A stretch of DNA of 64,000 nt from Opitutaceae bacterium (GTDB lineage: Bacteria; Verrucomicrobiota; Verrucomicrobiia; Opitutales; Opitutaceae), in the NCBI GenBank assembly GCA_028688225.1, contig JAQTYQ010000003.1:62001-126000 (forward strand), written 5' to 3'. A program made the translations under genes and the position numbers. Of this stretch, positions 34,721 to 42,794 are shown in pieces. Position 1 is the first letter of the stretch. Every line of letters begins with the position of its first letter. A model generated the notes under the pieces. It saw only the letters and a program-made list of their open reading frames with translations, was not told the DNA's origin and did no database searches.

Positions 34721-35766
34721 GCGAAGGCTACTTTGACGGCCTGGCTATGGTTGCGCAGCGATTCCCGGGCTGCTTCCAGCACGCGGACAACATTCAGGCC
34801 GAATGTGCCGTCGGCAGCGGGGGTGCGCCGCGTACGGACACTTTTCACGAATTCCTGGTCCTGATGGAGCAACGGCTCGAAAAGCTTGACCTTGGGAATG
34901 GTGATCGTGCCGTCGCGCAGGATCATCTGGAACTCGCCGAAGGAGGTGTAGTGATCGGTGGTCACACCCTTATCATAGTAACGAATGGGCTCGAGATTGT
35001 TCATGTCGTCCCATACGGCCATCTTGTGGTCTCCCACGATGGTGAGCTGGCGAACCTTGCGGGGGTTGAGCCACGAGGTGTGCACGTGACAGACGGTTCC
35101 GTTGGGATAGGTCAGTGTGAGGAATCCGATGTCTTCGACGTGTTCCTGAAGATAACATCCGGCAGTCGCGGACACTTCGACGGGGAGCACACCCAACAGG
35201 TGGTTGAAAATCGAAATGTCGTGGCTGGCGAGATCGTAGAGAGCGCCCACGTCGCGGCGCACTGGGCCTAGGTTGGTGCGCACGGCATCCATGTAGTAGA
35301 TGCGCCCAAGTTCACCGCGTTCAAGATCGACCTTCAGGTGCTGCACACTGGGATTGTAGAGGAAGACGTGGCCGACCATCAGGATGCGCCCGCGGGTCGC
35401 GGCCAGTTCGCAGAGGCCGCGGCACTCATCAACGGTGGCGGCCAGCGGCTTTTCGCAGAGCACATCCTTGCCGGCGGTCAACGCTTGCTTGACGAGCTCG
35501 AAGTGCGTCTGGACGGGCGTGGCGACCACCACGGCGTCCACATCGGTCGCAGTGGTGATGGCGGCGGAATCGGCGGATGTGTCAAGGTCGCGAAATTGCC
35601 GGCGAACCAAGGCGAGCCGGGCGGCGTTGGTGTCGCAGACGCGCACCACGTCACTTCCTTCGATCATGCGGAAGTTCCGCACGTGATTAGGGCCCCATTG
35701 GCCGAAACCGATGACGCCGATGCGGGCGCTGGAGGGAGAGCCTGACATGGCAACAGGCTTTAGCAT
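34717..35766 (-). CDS. Gfo/Idh/MocA-type sugar-nucleotide 3-dehydrogenase
   Basis: The 349-residue protein has an N-terminal Rossmann domain (IGVIGFGQWGPNHVRNFRM), the family motif VLCEKPLAATVDEC with the catalytic EKP lysine, and LYDLASHDISIFNHLLG containing the Asp-x-x-x-His pair (D and H). In gene clusters with DegT aminotransferase and hexapeptide acetyltransferase, such proteins act as UDP-GlcNAc(A) 3-dehydrogenases (WlbA/WbpB, GnnA). Which of these substrates applies cannot be told here; no UDP-GlcNAc 6-dehydrogenase gene is in the window. Start at 35764-35766 or six codons in (35748). It is the first gene of the overlapping cassette. Confidence 0.88.
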   Translation of the reverse strand: MLKPVAMSGSPSSARIGVIGFGQWGPNHVRNFRMIEGSDVVRVCDTNAARLALVRRQFRDLDTSADSAAITTATDVDAVVVATPVQTHFELVKQALTAGKDVLCEKPLAATVDECRGLCELAATRGRILMVGHVFLYNPSVQHLKVDLERGELGRIYYMDAVRTNLGPVRRDVGALYDLASHDISIFNHLLGVLPVEVSATAGCYLQEHVEDIGFLTLTYPNGTVCHVHTSWLNPRKVRQLTIVGDHKMAVWDDMNNLEPIRYYDKGVTTDHYTSFGEFQMILRDGTITIPKVKLFEPLLHQDQEFVKSVRTRRTPAADGTFGLNVVRVLEAARESLRNHSQAVKVAFA

Positions 35767-35849
35767 TGGCCCGGATGGGGGAGAGTCGAGAGCGAACTCG
35801 TTGGCTTCCGGGCTTTACGGCGATTTCATGGGGACATGAATCGTTTCAT

Positions 35850-37529
35850 TCAAGGCCGTGTGGACAGGAGTCGATCATTCCTGGCGAAAATCAGAACGCC
35901 ATCAAGATCGGCAACGGGAGTGTAATGGGTGCGCACATAAGCGGCCAGCTCGGGAAATATTTTGTCGTGGTGAAGGTGGCTGGCAGAAAAACCAAAATCA
36001 ACCGGCCCGATGGCGTCGATGAAGATCGGTGGGAGGGATCGCTCCAGATCGGACAGATATCGCCGTCGATAGTAATCGTAATAAGGACCGCCGAGGATCT
36101 GCATCTGGGAATAGGCTTCGCGCGTGGCCTGACGGAGACCGGCTTCCACATACAAATTCGTCATCCAACCCCAGACACCCAGCGCTTCACCCGGCCGAGT
36201 GAAGCGTTGCAATTCCCGGGCCACCCGGCTGGTTGGATGTGCTTGGTACGTGACTAAGCGTCCAACATAGGGATGATCAACCCCAGCCCTAGCGTACAAC
36301 AACCCGCCGACACTTATTAGCAGAACGGACAGCAGCAGTCCGTATCGCAGCGTTCGCGGCCAGTTTTCAAGCCGCCGACAGGCTGCACTTATGCCGGTCG
36401 CGCACAACAGCATCCATGGCACAGGCAGGAGTTGCCAGTAGTGCAGGAAAGGTCGCCTCGGGGTTGCGATACAGACGAGGGTCAGGGCACAGAAAATCGC
36501 GGCGCCGGCTGTGGGTAGCCAATGGCTTGGTCGACTTGGCCAAAGGAGCGGAAGAGTCAACAGCAGCCATAGCCCGCTTCCGGCCAGCCAACACACGAGC
36601 ATGGCGTCTTCATAAAAGGCAGACCTCCACGTCAACTGCAGAATCTCCCACAGTGACAGGTGGATGGCACCGACATAGCTTGCGTTGTTGAACAGATAGG
36701 AAACTCCCATGTCGGTCCAAAGGCCAAAAGCCGTGAGATAAATGACGCAGATTATCAAAGGCGCGGACATGCCTGCGATCAGGGCAAGGACTTTCCCGCC
36801 GTCCTTCTGCCCACCTGCCCGCCAATGCCAGATCTCACAAATCAGCCATCCGACGCTTAATACCGCGGCTTGAGGGACAGCTTGGAGCTTGGCCAGTGGG
36901 ATAGCGCCAAGGGCAAGGCCGCCAGCGAAGTTGCCCGGCCCGGCGGCGCCGGTGGTAGATCGTCGCGTCATCAGATAGGCGGCCATCCCGAGCAGACAGA
37001 TCGAAACCAGTTCGCTCGAATAGCTGAGGAAATCGCTTTGGGTGGTCAGCGATTCGAGGCAAAGGGTGGCGAAGCCTGCAATCCGCGCCGTGGCCACGCC
37101 AGTTAGCAGCGCGCAGGCTTGGTGGGTGAGAATCAGCGAGGCAGCCAGCAGCAGCAGCGCAGTGATGCGGGCGGAGAAATAGTCATCGACGCCGTGGAGC
37201 CAGCCGACGGGCAGGAGCGCCAAATAGTTGAGAGGGCCCGAGGACATGCCGTCCACGGAACGCCAAAACACAGGATCGTGCCGCAGGGTCAGTGCGCCGG
37301 CAATAAACTGATTTTCGTCAGGATTAAGCTGGCGGGTGACGAACCATGTGGGCCAGCGGCCGATGAGCAACACGGCGAGGATGACCAAGCCCCAATTCCA
37401 GTCGGTGCGCTTTGTGTCCCGCCAGTCTGTGCGCAACAGTGGACGCAACATGAGGAAAAGCGCACCGGCGATGGCGCAGCAGACCACCCACCAGTAGCGA
37501 TCGGGATTCTCAGCAAACCAGCAAAGCAT
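35850..37529 (-). CDS. GT39-like polytopic membrane glycosyltransferase
   Basis: The 559-residue protein has about 12 membrane segments. The first outer loop carries LNPDENQFIAGALTLRHDPVF, then SSGPLNYLALLPVGWLHG, giving the acidic DE motif followed by the Gly-Pro-Leu turn seen in ArnT/PMT-like enzymes. The soluble tail contains VWGWMTNLYVEAGLRQATRE. It is likely an inner-membrane enzyme using a polyprenyl-linked sugar. It begins 6 bp after the stop of the upstream membrane protein and ends 83 bp before the Gfo/Idh gene. Confidence 0.75.
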   Translation of the reverse strand: MLCWFAENPDRYWWVVCCAIAGALFLMLRPLLRTDWRDTKRTDWNWGLVILAVLLIGRWPTWFVTRQLNPDENQFIAGALTLRHDPVFWRSVDGMSSGPLNYLALLPVGWLHGVDDYFSARITALLLLAASLILTHQACALLTGVATARIAGFATLCLESLTTQSDFLSYSSELVSICLLGMAAYLMTRRSTTGAAGPGNFAGGLALGAIPLAKLQAVPQAAVLSVGWLICEIWHWRAGGQKDGGKVLALIAGMSAPLIICVIYLTAFGLWTDMGVSYLFNNASYVGAIHLSLWEILQLTWRSAFYEDAMLVCWLAGSGLWLLLTLPLLWPSRPSHWLPTAGAAIFCALTLVCIATPRRPFLHYWQLLPVPWMLLCATGISAACRRLENWPRTLRYGLLLSVLLISVGGLLYARAGVDHPYVGRLVTYQAHPTSRVARELQRFTRPGEALGVWGWMTNLYVEAGLRQATREAYSQMQILGGPYYDYYRRRYLSDLERSLPPIFIDAIGPVDFGFSASHLHHDKIFPELAAYVRTHYTPVADLDGVLIFARNDRLLSTRP

Positions 37530-37535
37530 GGCAGC

Positions 37536-39353
37536 TCATGGTTGCGCGTTCCTAGGTGGTGTCACGCCCGCGCAAAAGCGGCCAGGATCTTTCCCAGCAG
37601 AAGTTCGCGGAAGAAACGACAGGGGACCGTCGAAGCGGGCGGGGCCAGGCGGCTTTCGGCGCAATTGCCTCAGCGCAAGCAACAGGAGGCTGGCGAGAAA
37701 CGCTACAAGCAGCGGCTTGGCGATGAGCCAATCGCCGACGAATTCGCAACCATATAGCCGTTTAGCCTGATAGTTCACCCACGCCGTGGCTCCAAATTCG
37801 CGCAACAGCCGGATGCCGCCGTCTGCGATGGCTTCCGAGAACGGATGCGGGTGGTTTTCAAGGTAGAAGTGCAGTCCAATGCCGAGGAGGCTGTCCACGC
37901 CCATGCCGAACGTGAGCAGGACTTTTAGTCCCAGGGACGCGGTGGGCATGCTGGCCGCGAGAAACGCCAGGCCAAGTAATACCAAGCCGATCAGGCAAAG
38001 GTGGGCCACTCCCCATTGGTCGATGCCACCGTATGCTGACACGCCGAGGACCAAGGTGCAGCCGACCAGCCATGCCCAGAAACCAATACGCGGCCTATTG
38101 GGCAAAGATTCCTTTGTACGCCATCTCTTCCATAGAAAGTAGCCCAAGAGACCCGCCCCCATGCTGCCAAGCATCAGAGGAAGGTTCACCTGATATAGCA
38201 GAAAAAAATAATCGCGCAAAAAACCTGGCCGATTGGACTGGGCGATGAACCCGTAGTCGACTGGCCGGAAGGGGTGGGGAATCAGGGTACAGTATAGGTT
38301 ATGACTTTTTTCGGACAGAAAGGATGTCCAGGAAATGGCGGTCGACTCGGTCACCGATGTGTTGGAGAGAAACGTTTCTGTCGGACCGTAGATCAGCACC
38401 GCCCACCCAAACCAGGTGGCCAGAAGCAAGGCCGCTGGCACCGCAATCATACCCGTGCCCCCCCAGAAAGGGCGACGCATGAGTTGGTGCCTCTGCCACC
38501 AGAGATATGCGCCGACCAGTGCAGCTGCGTACGGTCCGGCGGAATAGTGGGTGATGAAACCTGCGCTGGTCAGCGCGAACGCCCCAGCGAGGCTGCGGCG
38601 GGAACCGGCGAAGAGTCCGTGAATAAAGAACCACAACGAAGTCAGGACAAAAAACATCGTGAGCAGCTTCGTCCAGGCGAACGTTCCATTCTGCAGCACC
38701 GCCGGATTAAGCATGAACAACACCGTGAACACCGCCCACGCGCGCTTTTGATCGGAAGCAAAGCGGCCGGTAAACAACCAGCCAGGCAAAAAGACGAGTG
38801 ACCCGGTCAACGTCATGAAGATCTGGAAATAAGCACAACTGGAGCCGGTTAATGACATGAAAGTTGCCGTCACTACGTTGGCCAGCGGCGGACGGGTAGG
38901 CAGCAACTCACGCCCAAGGAGCAGATGGTCCGAAGGCCAACGTTCGAGAAAGAAACGAGCCCGATCATAGTGCGCCGCCCAGTCGAGTGCCCAGCCACCG
39001 CCTGAGTAGCTACGCACCAAGGCCAGAAATCCGAGCAGCCAGCCGGCGACAAGCAGGTAGCTCCCCAGCATGTATCCGGCTGCCGGTTCACGGAGAACCT
39101 TGAGGCAGGCCCGCCACCGCAGACCGCAAAGCACGAGCACCCCGGCTGGCAGCGCCACACCGAGGACCGCCGGAAGATCCAGCCAATACCGGGTCAAACC
39201 AGCCAGATAGAGCAGAATCACACCCACCGCTGGGGCAATGCAGATTTTCTCCTCCGTGGAGACCTTCGCACCGACAACCAGCGGCAGGCCGAGACCGAAC
39301 ACCAGGCCGAGAAACAGCACCAAGCATCGCAGGAGTTCCAGCAGAGGATTCAC
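37536..39353 (-). CDS. Polytopic membrane protein, putative GT-C glycosyltransferase
   Basis: The 605-residue protein starts with GTG (39351-39353) and has about 13 hydrophobic segments. An outer loop reads GGWALDWAAHYDRARFFLERW, followed by LLPTRPPLANVVTATFMSLTG. The Asp/His loop with an R-P-P-L turn resembles GT-C proteins, but is not a close match to any named member I know. A short basic tail (LRQLRRKPPGPARFDG) ends in the cytoplasm. It is the first gene of the long minus-strand operon, and no promoter could be assigned in the 139 bp before it. Confidence 0.65.
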   Translation of the reverse strand: MNPLLELLRCLVLFLGLVFGLGLPLVVGAKVSTEEKICIAPAVGVILLYLAGLTRYWLDLPAVLGVALPAGVLVLCGLRWRACLKVLREPAAGYMLGSYLLVAGWLLGFLALVRSYSGGGWALDWAAHYDRARFFLERWPSDHLLLGRELLPTRPPLANVVTATFMSLTGSSCAYFQIFMTLTGSLVFLPGWLFTGRFASDQKRAWAVFTVLFMLNPAVLQNGTFAWTKLLTMFFVLTSLWFFIHGLFAGSRRSLAGAFALTSAGFITHYSAGPYAAALVGAYLWWQRHQLMRRPFWGGTGMIAVPAALLLATWFGWAVLIYGPTETFLSNTSVTESTAISWTSFLSEKSHNLYCTLIPHPFRPVDYGFIAQSNRPGFLRDYFFLLYQVNLPLMLGSMGAGLLGYFLWKRWRTKESLPNRPRIGFWAWLVGCTLVLGVSAYGGIDQWGVAHLCLIGLVLLGLAFLAASMPTASLGLKVLLTFGMGVDSLLGIGLHFYLENHPHPFSEAIADGGIRLLREFGATAWVNYQAKRLYGCEFVGDWLIAKPLLVAFLASLLLLALRQLRRKPPGPARFDGPLSFLPRTSAGKDPGRFCAGVTPPRNAQP

Positions 39354-39492
39354 GATGGGGACGGGCGGGATTGTCCTCCGCCAGTCGCATGATGCCAGAT
39401 TGAAAATCGGCGGGAGCGCAACCTACGCTGCGCCAGTGAACCATCCCGCTTTGTGCGACGGTCACCTCGCACGAGGCTCCGTACCACGGGAA

Positions 39493-39659
39493 GGCTTCAG
39501 CGCAGCACGTTGTACTTCACGATGGCGTAGAGGGCGCGGAAACCGTCGCGCCAGCCGATCTTCTTGCCCTCCTCGTAGGTGCGGCCGTAGTAGCTGATGC
39601 CCACCCCGTAGATCGGCACATGCAGCCGGGCGACCTGGGCCGGTGATCTCCGGTTCGAA
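39493..39659 (-). pseudogene. Duplicated 3' end of the DPM1-like glycosyltransferase gene
   Basis: This stretch is a near-identical copy of 40474-40639, which contains the last 54 codons (stop included) of the intact glycosyltransferase gene at 40478-41167 plus 4 bp beyond its stop. Only a few differences are seen over about 166 bases: one substitution near 39606, an inserted base with a substitution near 39637, and one near 39654. The inserted base shifts the frame, and no start or upstream part is present, so it is a remnant. The two copies lie in direct orientation on either side of the MNT/HEPN gene pair. Confidence 0.9.
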
Positions 39660-39683
39660 ACAGGAAGGGGCGCCCGGAGCCGG

Positions 39684-40142
39684 TCAAGGGGCGTTTTTGA
39701 GAGCTCGGGACGCGTGAGCGAGGGTGCGCTTGCCTGCTTCCAGCAACATCAGTACGTGAATTTTGAGGTCGGCCAACAGCTCGATCTGCCCGCTGGGGAG
39801 ATATTCATGTGCGATCTCGTTGCGCAGTTCCTTCATCCGGCGCAGGTCGCGCGCACTGGCGATCACCCCGCGCTTCTCCGCCCGGTTGATCACGTCGATC
39901 AGAGTGCCCTCGGGTTCGAGTTCAAAACGGTCAAGGGAACGCAGCACCTTGTTGACCAAAAAATCGGTGGTACGGGCGAAACGCCCGGCGAGCACTTCGA
40001 TGAGATCGAGTTCGCGGTCGGTGTAGACCGGGCCCGCTCCAAGCGCTTGCGCCTCCTGCCAGGTCCGCTCCAGTGTGGCCAGGGCTTGACGCAGTCCGGC
40101 AAGATTCTCCTGGAGGACGCTTTTTGCCGCGGGCGCCGTCAT
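39684..40142 (-). CDS. hepT: HEPN-domain toxin of an MNT/HEPN toxin-antitoxin pair
   Basis: The 152-residue helical protein contains [14 protein letters not shown], an exact R-x4-H-x-Y motif (Arg, four residues, His, one, Tyr) that is the active or AMPylation-target site of HepT-type HEPN proteins. The rest is an all-helical bundle ([31 protein letters not shown]). In such pairs the HEPN protein is an RNase-like toxin silenced by Tyr AMPylation by the partner MNT protein. It overlaps the MNT gene by 4 bp (ATGA) and is therefore co-translated with it. It is longer than many HepT proteins owing to an N-terminal helix. Confidence 0.87.
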   Translation of the reverse strand: MTAPAAKSVLQENLAGLRQALATLERTWQEAQALGAGPVYTDRELDLIEVLAGRFARTTDFLVNKVLRSLDRFELEPEGTLIDVINRAEKRGVIASARDLRRMKELRNEIAHEYLPSGQIELLADLKIHVLMLLEAGKRTLAHASRALKNAP

Positions 40143-40420
40143 AGGTTGACGGCCTCCCGGGCCACGCTGCGGGCAAAAGCGCTCGGGCGGCGACCGTGCA
40201 GGACCAGATCGAAATGCTGCTCCCCGAGGGCATCCTGCAGATCGATGCGGAGCTCGCGCAGCGCCGCGCGGTCGAATCTATTGGAGTAGATCAACAGATC
40301 AATGTCCCCCCCCCGGGCATCATCGCGGGCGCGCGAACCGAAGATGCGCACTTGCGCCTGCGGGTCGTGCCGGCGAACCTGCGCAAGAATCGCGCGGCGC
40401 TGTTGCTGGGTGAGGCGCAT
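40139..40420 (-). CDS. mntA: Minimal nucleotidyltransferase (MNT) antitoxin
   Basis: The 93-residue protein has the minimal nucleotidyltransferase signature IFGSRARDDARGGDIDLLIY: GS followed by nine residues and D-x-D, one residue shorter than the usual ten. It ends with FDLVLHGRRPSAFARSVARE. MNT antitoxins AMPylate the HEPN partner. The ATG at 40418-40420 (MRLTQQQRRAILAQV) is chosen; the open frame continues upstream through a hairpin and into the repeat copy. It lies just upstream of the HEPN gene with a 4-bp overlap. Confidence 0.88.
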   Translation of the reverse strand: MRLTQQQRRAILAQVRRHDPQAQVRIFGSRARDDARGGDIDLLIYSNRFDRAALRELRIDLQDALGEQHFDLVLHGRRPSAFARSVAREAVNL

Positions 40421-40459
40421 GGCAGAGGGCAGCCTAGGGGAATAGACGGCGCTGTAAAG

Positions 40460-40477
40460 AGCCGGCACGCGCCGGCT
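40460..40477 (-). terminator. Hairpin directly after the glycosyltransferase stop codon
   Basis: AGCCGGC (40460-40466) and GCCGGCT (40471-40477) are perfect inverted repeats around a 4-base loop. On the minus strand the hairpin begins immediately after the stop codon at 40478-40480 and is followed by ctttac, only a weak T run. It could terminate the glycosyltransferase transcript. The duplicated segment shared with 39493-39659 ends inside this hairpin, so it may also mark a recombination point. Confidence 0.45.
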
Positions 40478-40639
40478 TCAGCGCAGCACGTTGTACTTCA
40501 CGATGGCGTAGAGGGCGCGGAAACCGTCGCGCCAGCCGATCTTCTTGCCCTCCTCGTAGGTGCGGCCGTAGTAGCTGATGCCCACCTCGTAGATCGGCAC
40601 ATGCAGCCGGGCGACCTTGGCGGTGATCTCCGGCTCGAA
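40474..40639. repeat. Direct repeat (right copy) flanking the MNT/HEPN module
   Basis: This 166-bp segment, the 3' end of the glycosyltransferase gene plus 4 bp, recurs almost unchanged at 39493-39659. Both copies have the same orientation. The 814 bp between them (39660-40473) hold exactly the two toxin-antitoxin genes and little else. This copy is the functional one because it completes the intact reading frame. Confidence 0.92.
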
Positions 40640-41167
40640 GCCGAAGCGGTCCTCCTCGATCGTGATCCGGCGGAGTGCCTCGCGGCGGAACACCTTGTAG
40701 CAGGTCTCCATGTCCGTGAGGTTGAGGTTGGTGAGCATGTTGGAGGAAAGCGTCAGAAACTTGTTGCCGACCATATGCCAGAAATAGACGACGCGATGCG
40801 CCCCGCCGCCCATGAAACGCGACCCGAAGACCACGTCGGCTTTGCCATCAAGAATGGGCTTGATCAGTTTCGGGTATTCGTCCGGGTCGTATTCGAGGTC
40901 GGCATCCTGCACGAGGATGATGTCGCCGGTCGCAGCGGCAAATCCAGTCCGCAATGCGGCCCCCTTGCCTTGGTTGCGTTCATGATAGAGCACCTTGGCG
41001 ACAAGCGGAGCAATCTCCCGCTGCAGCAAGTCACGCGTGCCGTCCGTCGAGCAGTCGTCGACGATGATGATTTCTTTGCCCTCGACCGGAGCGGCACGCA
41101 CGCGGTCGACCAGGGTGCGGATGGTGGCGGCCTCGTTGTAACAGGGAATGACGACGGAGATCTTCAT
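40478..41167 (-). CDS. DPM1-like family 2 glycosyltransferase (polyprenyl-phosphate sugar synthase type)
   Basis: The 229-residue protein begins [20 protein letters not shown] and has [36 protein letters not shown], the metal motif [16 protein letters not shown], and [20 protein letters not shown]. The C-terminus [12 protein letters not shown] and [18 protein letters not shown] is the hallmark of DPM1-like enzymes without membrane anchors, which transfer a sugar to dolichyl/undecaprenyl phosphate. Its last 54 codons are duplicated downstream at 39493-39659. It lies between the MNT/HEPN pair and VapBC. Confidence 0.92.
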   Translation of the reverse strand: MKISVVIPCYNEAATIRTLVDRVRAAPVEGKEIIIVDDCSTDGTRDLLQREIAPLVAKVLYHERNQGKGAALRTGFAAATGDIILVQDADLEYDPDEYPKLIKPILDGKADVVFGSRFMGGGAHRVVYFWHMVGNKFLTLSSNMLTNLNLTDMETCYKVFRREALRRITIEEDRFGFEPEITAKVARLHVPIYEVGISYYGRTYEEGKKIGWRDGFRALYAIVKYNVLR

Positions 41168-41203
41168 GACGGTCGCGGGGGGGGACAGTGCACGGGTCAG
41201 GGT

Positions 41204-41638
41204 TCAGAGGGAGGAAGGGGGCATGAGGCAGGGCACAGCGGTGCCGTCGCGCCGGCGGTAGATGGTGAAATCGCGCACGTCGATCGTGACGAGACGGGCG
41301 CGAGGGTAACGTTCGGAGAGGAGAACCAGCGAGGCGTCGCCCCAGTCGGCGCGAGGAGAATAGCGGGCGATGAATTGTGCGGCGCGGACGGCGCAAGCGG
41401 AATCCAACGGGACAAGACGCACCAACCCGGTTTCCAGCGCAGCGAGCAATTGCAGCAGGGCGGGCAGATGCGTCTTCAATTGATACGCGGCCTCGGCGAA
41501 TACGGTTTCAGTCGTATAAACTGCACTGTCCACTGAAGAGAGGGTTTCGCGGCTCCAGGCATGCCATTGATCGGCGGGCCAAAATGCGCCGATGAGCGGC
41601 CCGGCATCGACCAAGTACCTAACCTCCGAATCCTTCAC
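41204..41638 (-). CDS. vapC: VapC-type PIN-domain toxin ribonuclease
   Basis: The 144-residue protein has the PIN-domain acidic residues in order: YLVDAGPLIGAFWPADQWHAW (first Asp), TETVFAEAAYQLKT (Glu), ADWGDASLVLLSERY (Asp pair), and LVTIDVRDFTIYRRRDG. VapC toxins cleave tRNA or rRNA and are neutralised by a cognate small DNA-binding antitoxin. The best start is GTG at 41636-41638, which overlaps the antitoxin gene end by 20 bp. The frame is open much further upstream, but there it is only antisense-like, Pro/Arg-rich sequence. Confidence 0.85.
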   Translation of the reverse strand: MKDSEVRYLVDAGPLIGAFWPADQWHAWSRETLSSVDSAVYTTETVFAEAAYQLKTHLPALLQLLAALETGLVRLVPLDSACAVRAAQFIARYSPRADWGDASLVLLSERYPRARLVTIDVRDFTIYRRRDGTAVPCLMPPSSL

Positions 41639-41837
41639 GGGTGGAAAGGTCGGTGGGGGCGTGGGGCGGCGGCGTTGGCGGCGGGGTCGCGGCAAAAAAA
41701 GCCTTCCAGTCGATGCGACTCGCCTCGGCATGACCGGCCCGGCGCAGGTATTCGGAGAGAGACAGGCCGCGGCGCCGGGCTTCGGCGGTGAAGCGGCGTT
41801 TCTCGGCGGCGGAAAGGCGAAGGGTGGCAACGGGCAT
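41619..41837 (-). CDS. Ribbon-helix-helix (CopG-like) antitoxin paired with VapC
   Basis: The 72-residue protein begins MPVATLRLSAAEKRRFTAEARRR and continues GLSLSEYLRRAG, a ribbon-helix-helix DNA-binding unit: one beta strand (ATLRLS) and two helices. The C-terminal 35 residues are Pro-rich (FFAATPPPTPPPHAPTD) and would be the disordered toxin-binding tail. It is directly upstream of and overlapping the PIN toxin gene, the usual antitoxin-first order. A palindrome and a TTGACA box lie immediately before its ATG, leaving no room for a Shine-Dalgarno. Confidence 0.83.
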   Translation of the reverse strand: MPVATLRLSAAEKRRFTAEARRRGLSLSEYLRRAGHAEASRIDWKAFFAATPPPTPPPHAPTDLSTREGFGG

Positions 41838-41839
41838 GT

Positions 41840-41872
41840 AATACCGATGTATTGCAGGCTTGGTTGTGTCAA
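41840..41872 (-). promoter_or_regulatory. Putative promoter and operator of the vapBC-like operon
   Basis: Read on the minus strand, a perfect TTGACA -35 box (41872-41867) is followed after 15 bases by TACATC as a weak -10. The palindrome AATAC-cgat-GTATT (41840-41853) overlaps the -10 and ends two bases before the antitoxin ATG at 41837. Autorepression by the RHH antitoxin at this site is the expected arrangement. The transcript would start near the ATG and could be leaderless. The -10 match is poor, so this is a suggestion. Confidence 0.45.
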
Positions 41873-42110
41873 GCGGCGAGATCCGCAGCCGAACGGATCA
41901 AGCCTTTTGCGCATGTGCCGGCGGGCACCCCCCGGACAACCGGCCTCGGCGAGACCGCCTCCGGAGGCGGCGGTTACCCTTGAGGCAGGTCTCTCGCAGC
42001 GGCGTCACGATCGGGCGGCCGGGAGACTTCCCCGGCATGCCGCCGATGAAATCGACCGGACTTGCGCTGCGGCCTTGACGCTCGGGGGCGGCGGCCGGCA
42101 TGTTGCAGTG

Positions 42111-42794
42111 ATGCCGGAAGTCAAACCCGCGCTAAACAAGGGGCTGCTGATCAAGGTCGGTGTGCTGGGCGTGATCGCCGTCGCCGCCGCGGTGCTGGTC
42201 CTGCGGGGAATGGATGTGAAAGCACTGGTGGTCCAGGGCATGGCGATCATTGGCAGCGCCGGCCCGTGGGTGTTCTTCACGGCGATGGCGGTGCTGCCGG
42301 CGGTGGGTTTCCCCTTGCTGGCCTTTGCCCTGCCCGCCGGTCCGGCCTTCAGCGGGCAGCTTGGACTCGGCGGTGTGCTCGCGGCCTATGGCACGGCCAT
42401 CGCCATCAATCTCGCGCTGACCTACTGGCTGGCCGCCCATGCGCTGCGTCCCTGGGTGGAGCGGCTGGTGGCGCGCGCCGGCTATAAAATCCCCCAGCTC
42501 GCGAAAGATGAACAGATCGAGGTGACGTTGCTTCTGCGCATCACGCCGGGGCCGCCGTTTTTTTTGCAGAGCTATCTTCTCGGGCTGGGAGGGGTGCCTT
42601 TCTTCACCTACCTGTGGGTGTCGTGGTCGGTCGCGATGGCGTATGGCGTGGGGTTTGTAGTCTTCGGCGATGCCATCATGCATGGCCGGGCCCGCCTGGC
42701 CATTCTCGGCATGAGTCTGCTCGTGACCGCGGTGATCATTGTCCATCTTGTCCGCAAGCATTATGGCAAAGGACGTGTCCAATCCACCCGCTGA
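42111..42794 (+). CDS. TVP38/TMEM64 (SNARE-associated/DedA-like) membrane protein
   Basis: The 227-residue protein has about six hydrophobic segments and the conserved block PLLAFALPAGPAFSGQLGLG, then AINLALTYWLAA, LLLRITPGPPFFLQSYLLGL and FGDAIMHG. These match the VTT/SNARE_assoc domain of TVP38/TMEM64 and DedA-like proteins, which are now linked to lipid scrambling or flipping and polyprenyl-phosphate transport. MPEVKPALNKGLLIKVGVL is the start; the long open frame upstream is not family-like. Its 3' end overlaps the xseA start by 32 bp, so the two are co-transcribed. Confidence 0.85.
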   Translation: MPEVKPALNKGLLIKVGVLGVIAVAAAVLVLRGMDVKALVVQGMAIIGSAGPWVFFTAMAVLPAVGFPLLAFALPAGPAFSGQLGLGGVLAAYGTAIAINLALTYWLAAHALRPWVERLVARAGYKIPQLAKDEQIEVTLLLRITPGPPFFLQSYLLGLGGVPFFTYLWVSWSVAMAYGVGFVVFGDAIMHGRARLAILGMSLLVTAVIIVHLVRKHYGKGRVQSTR

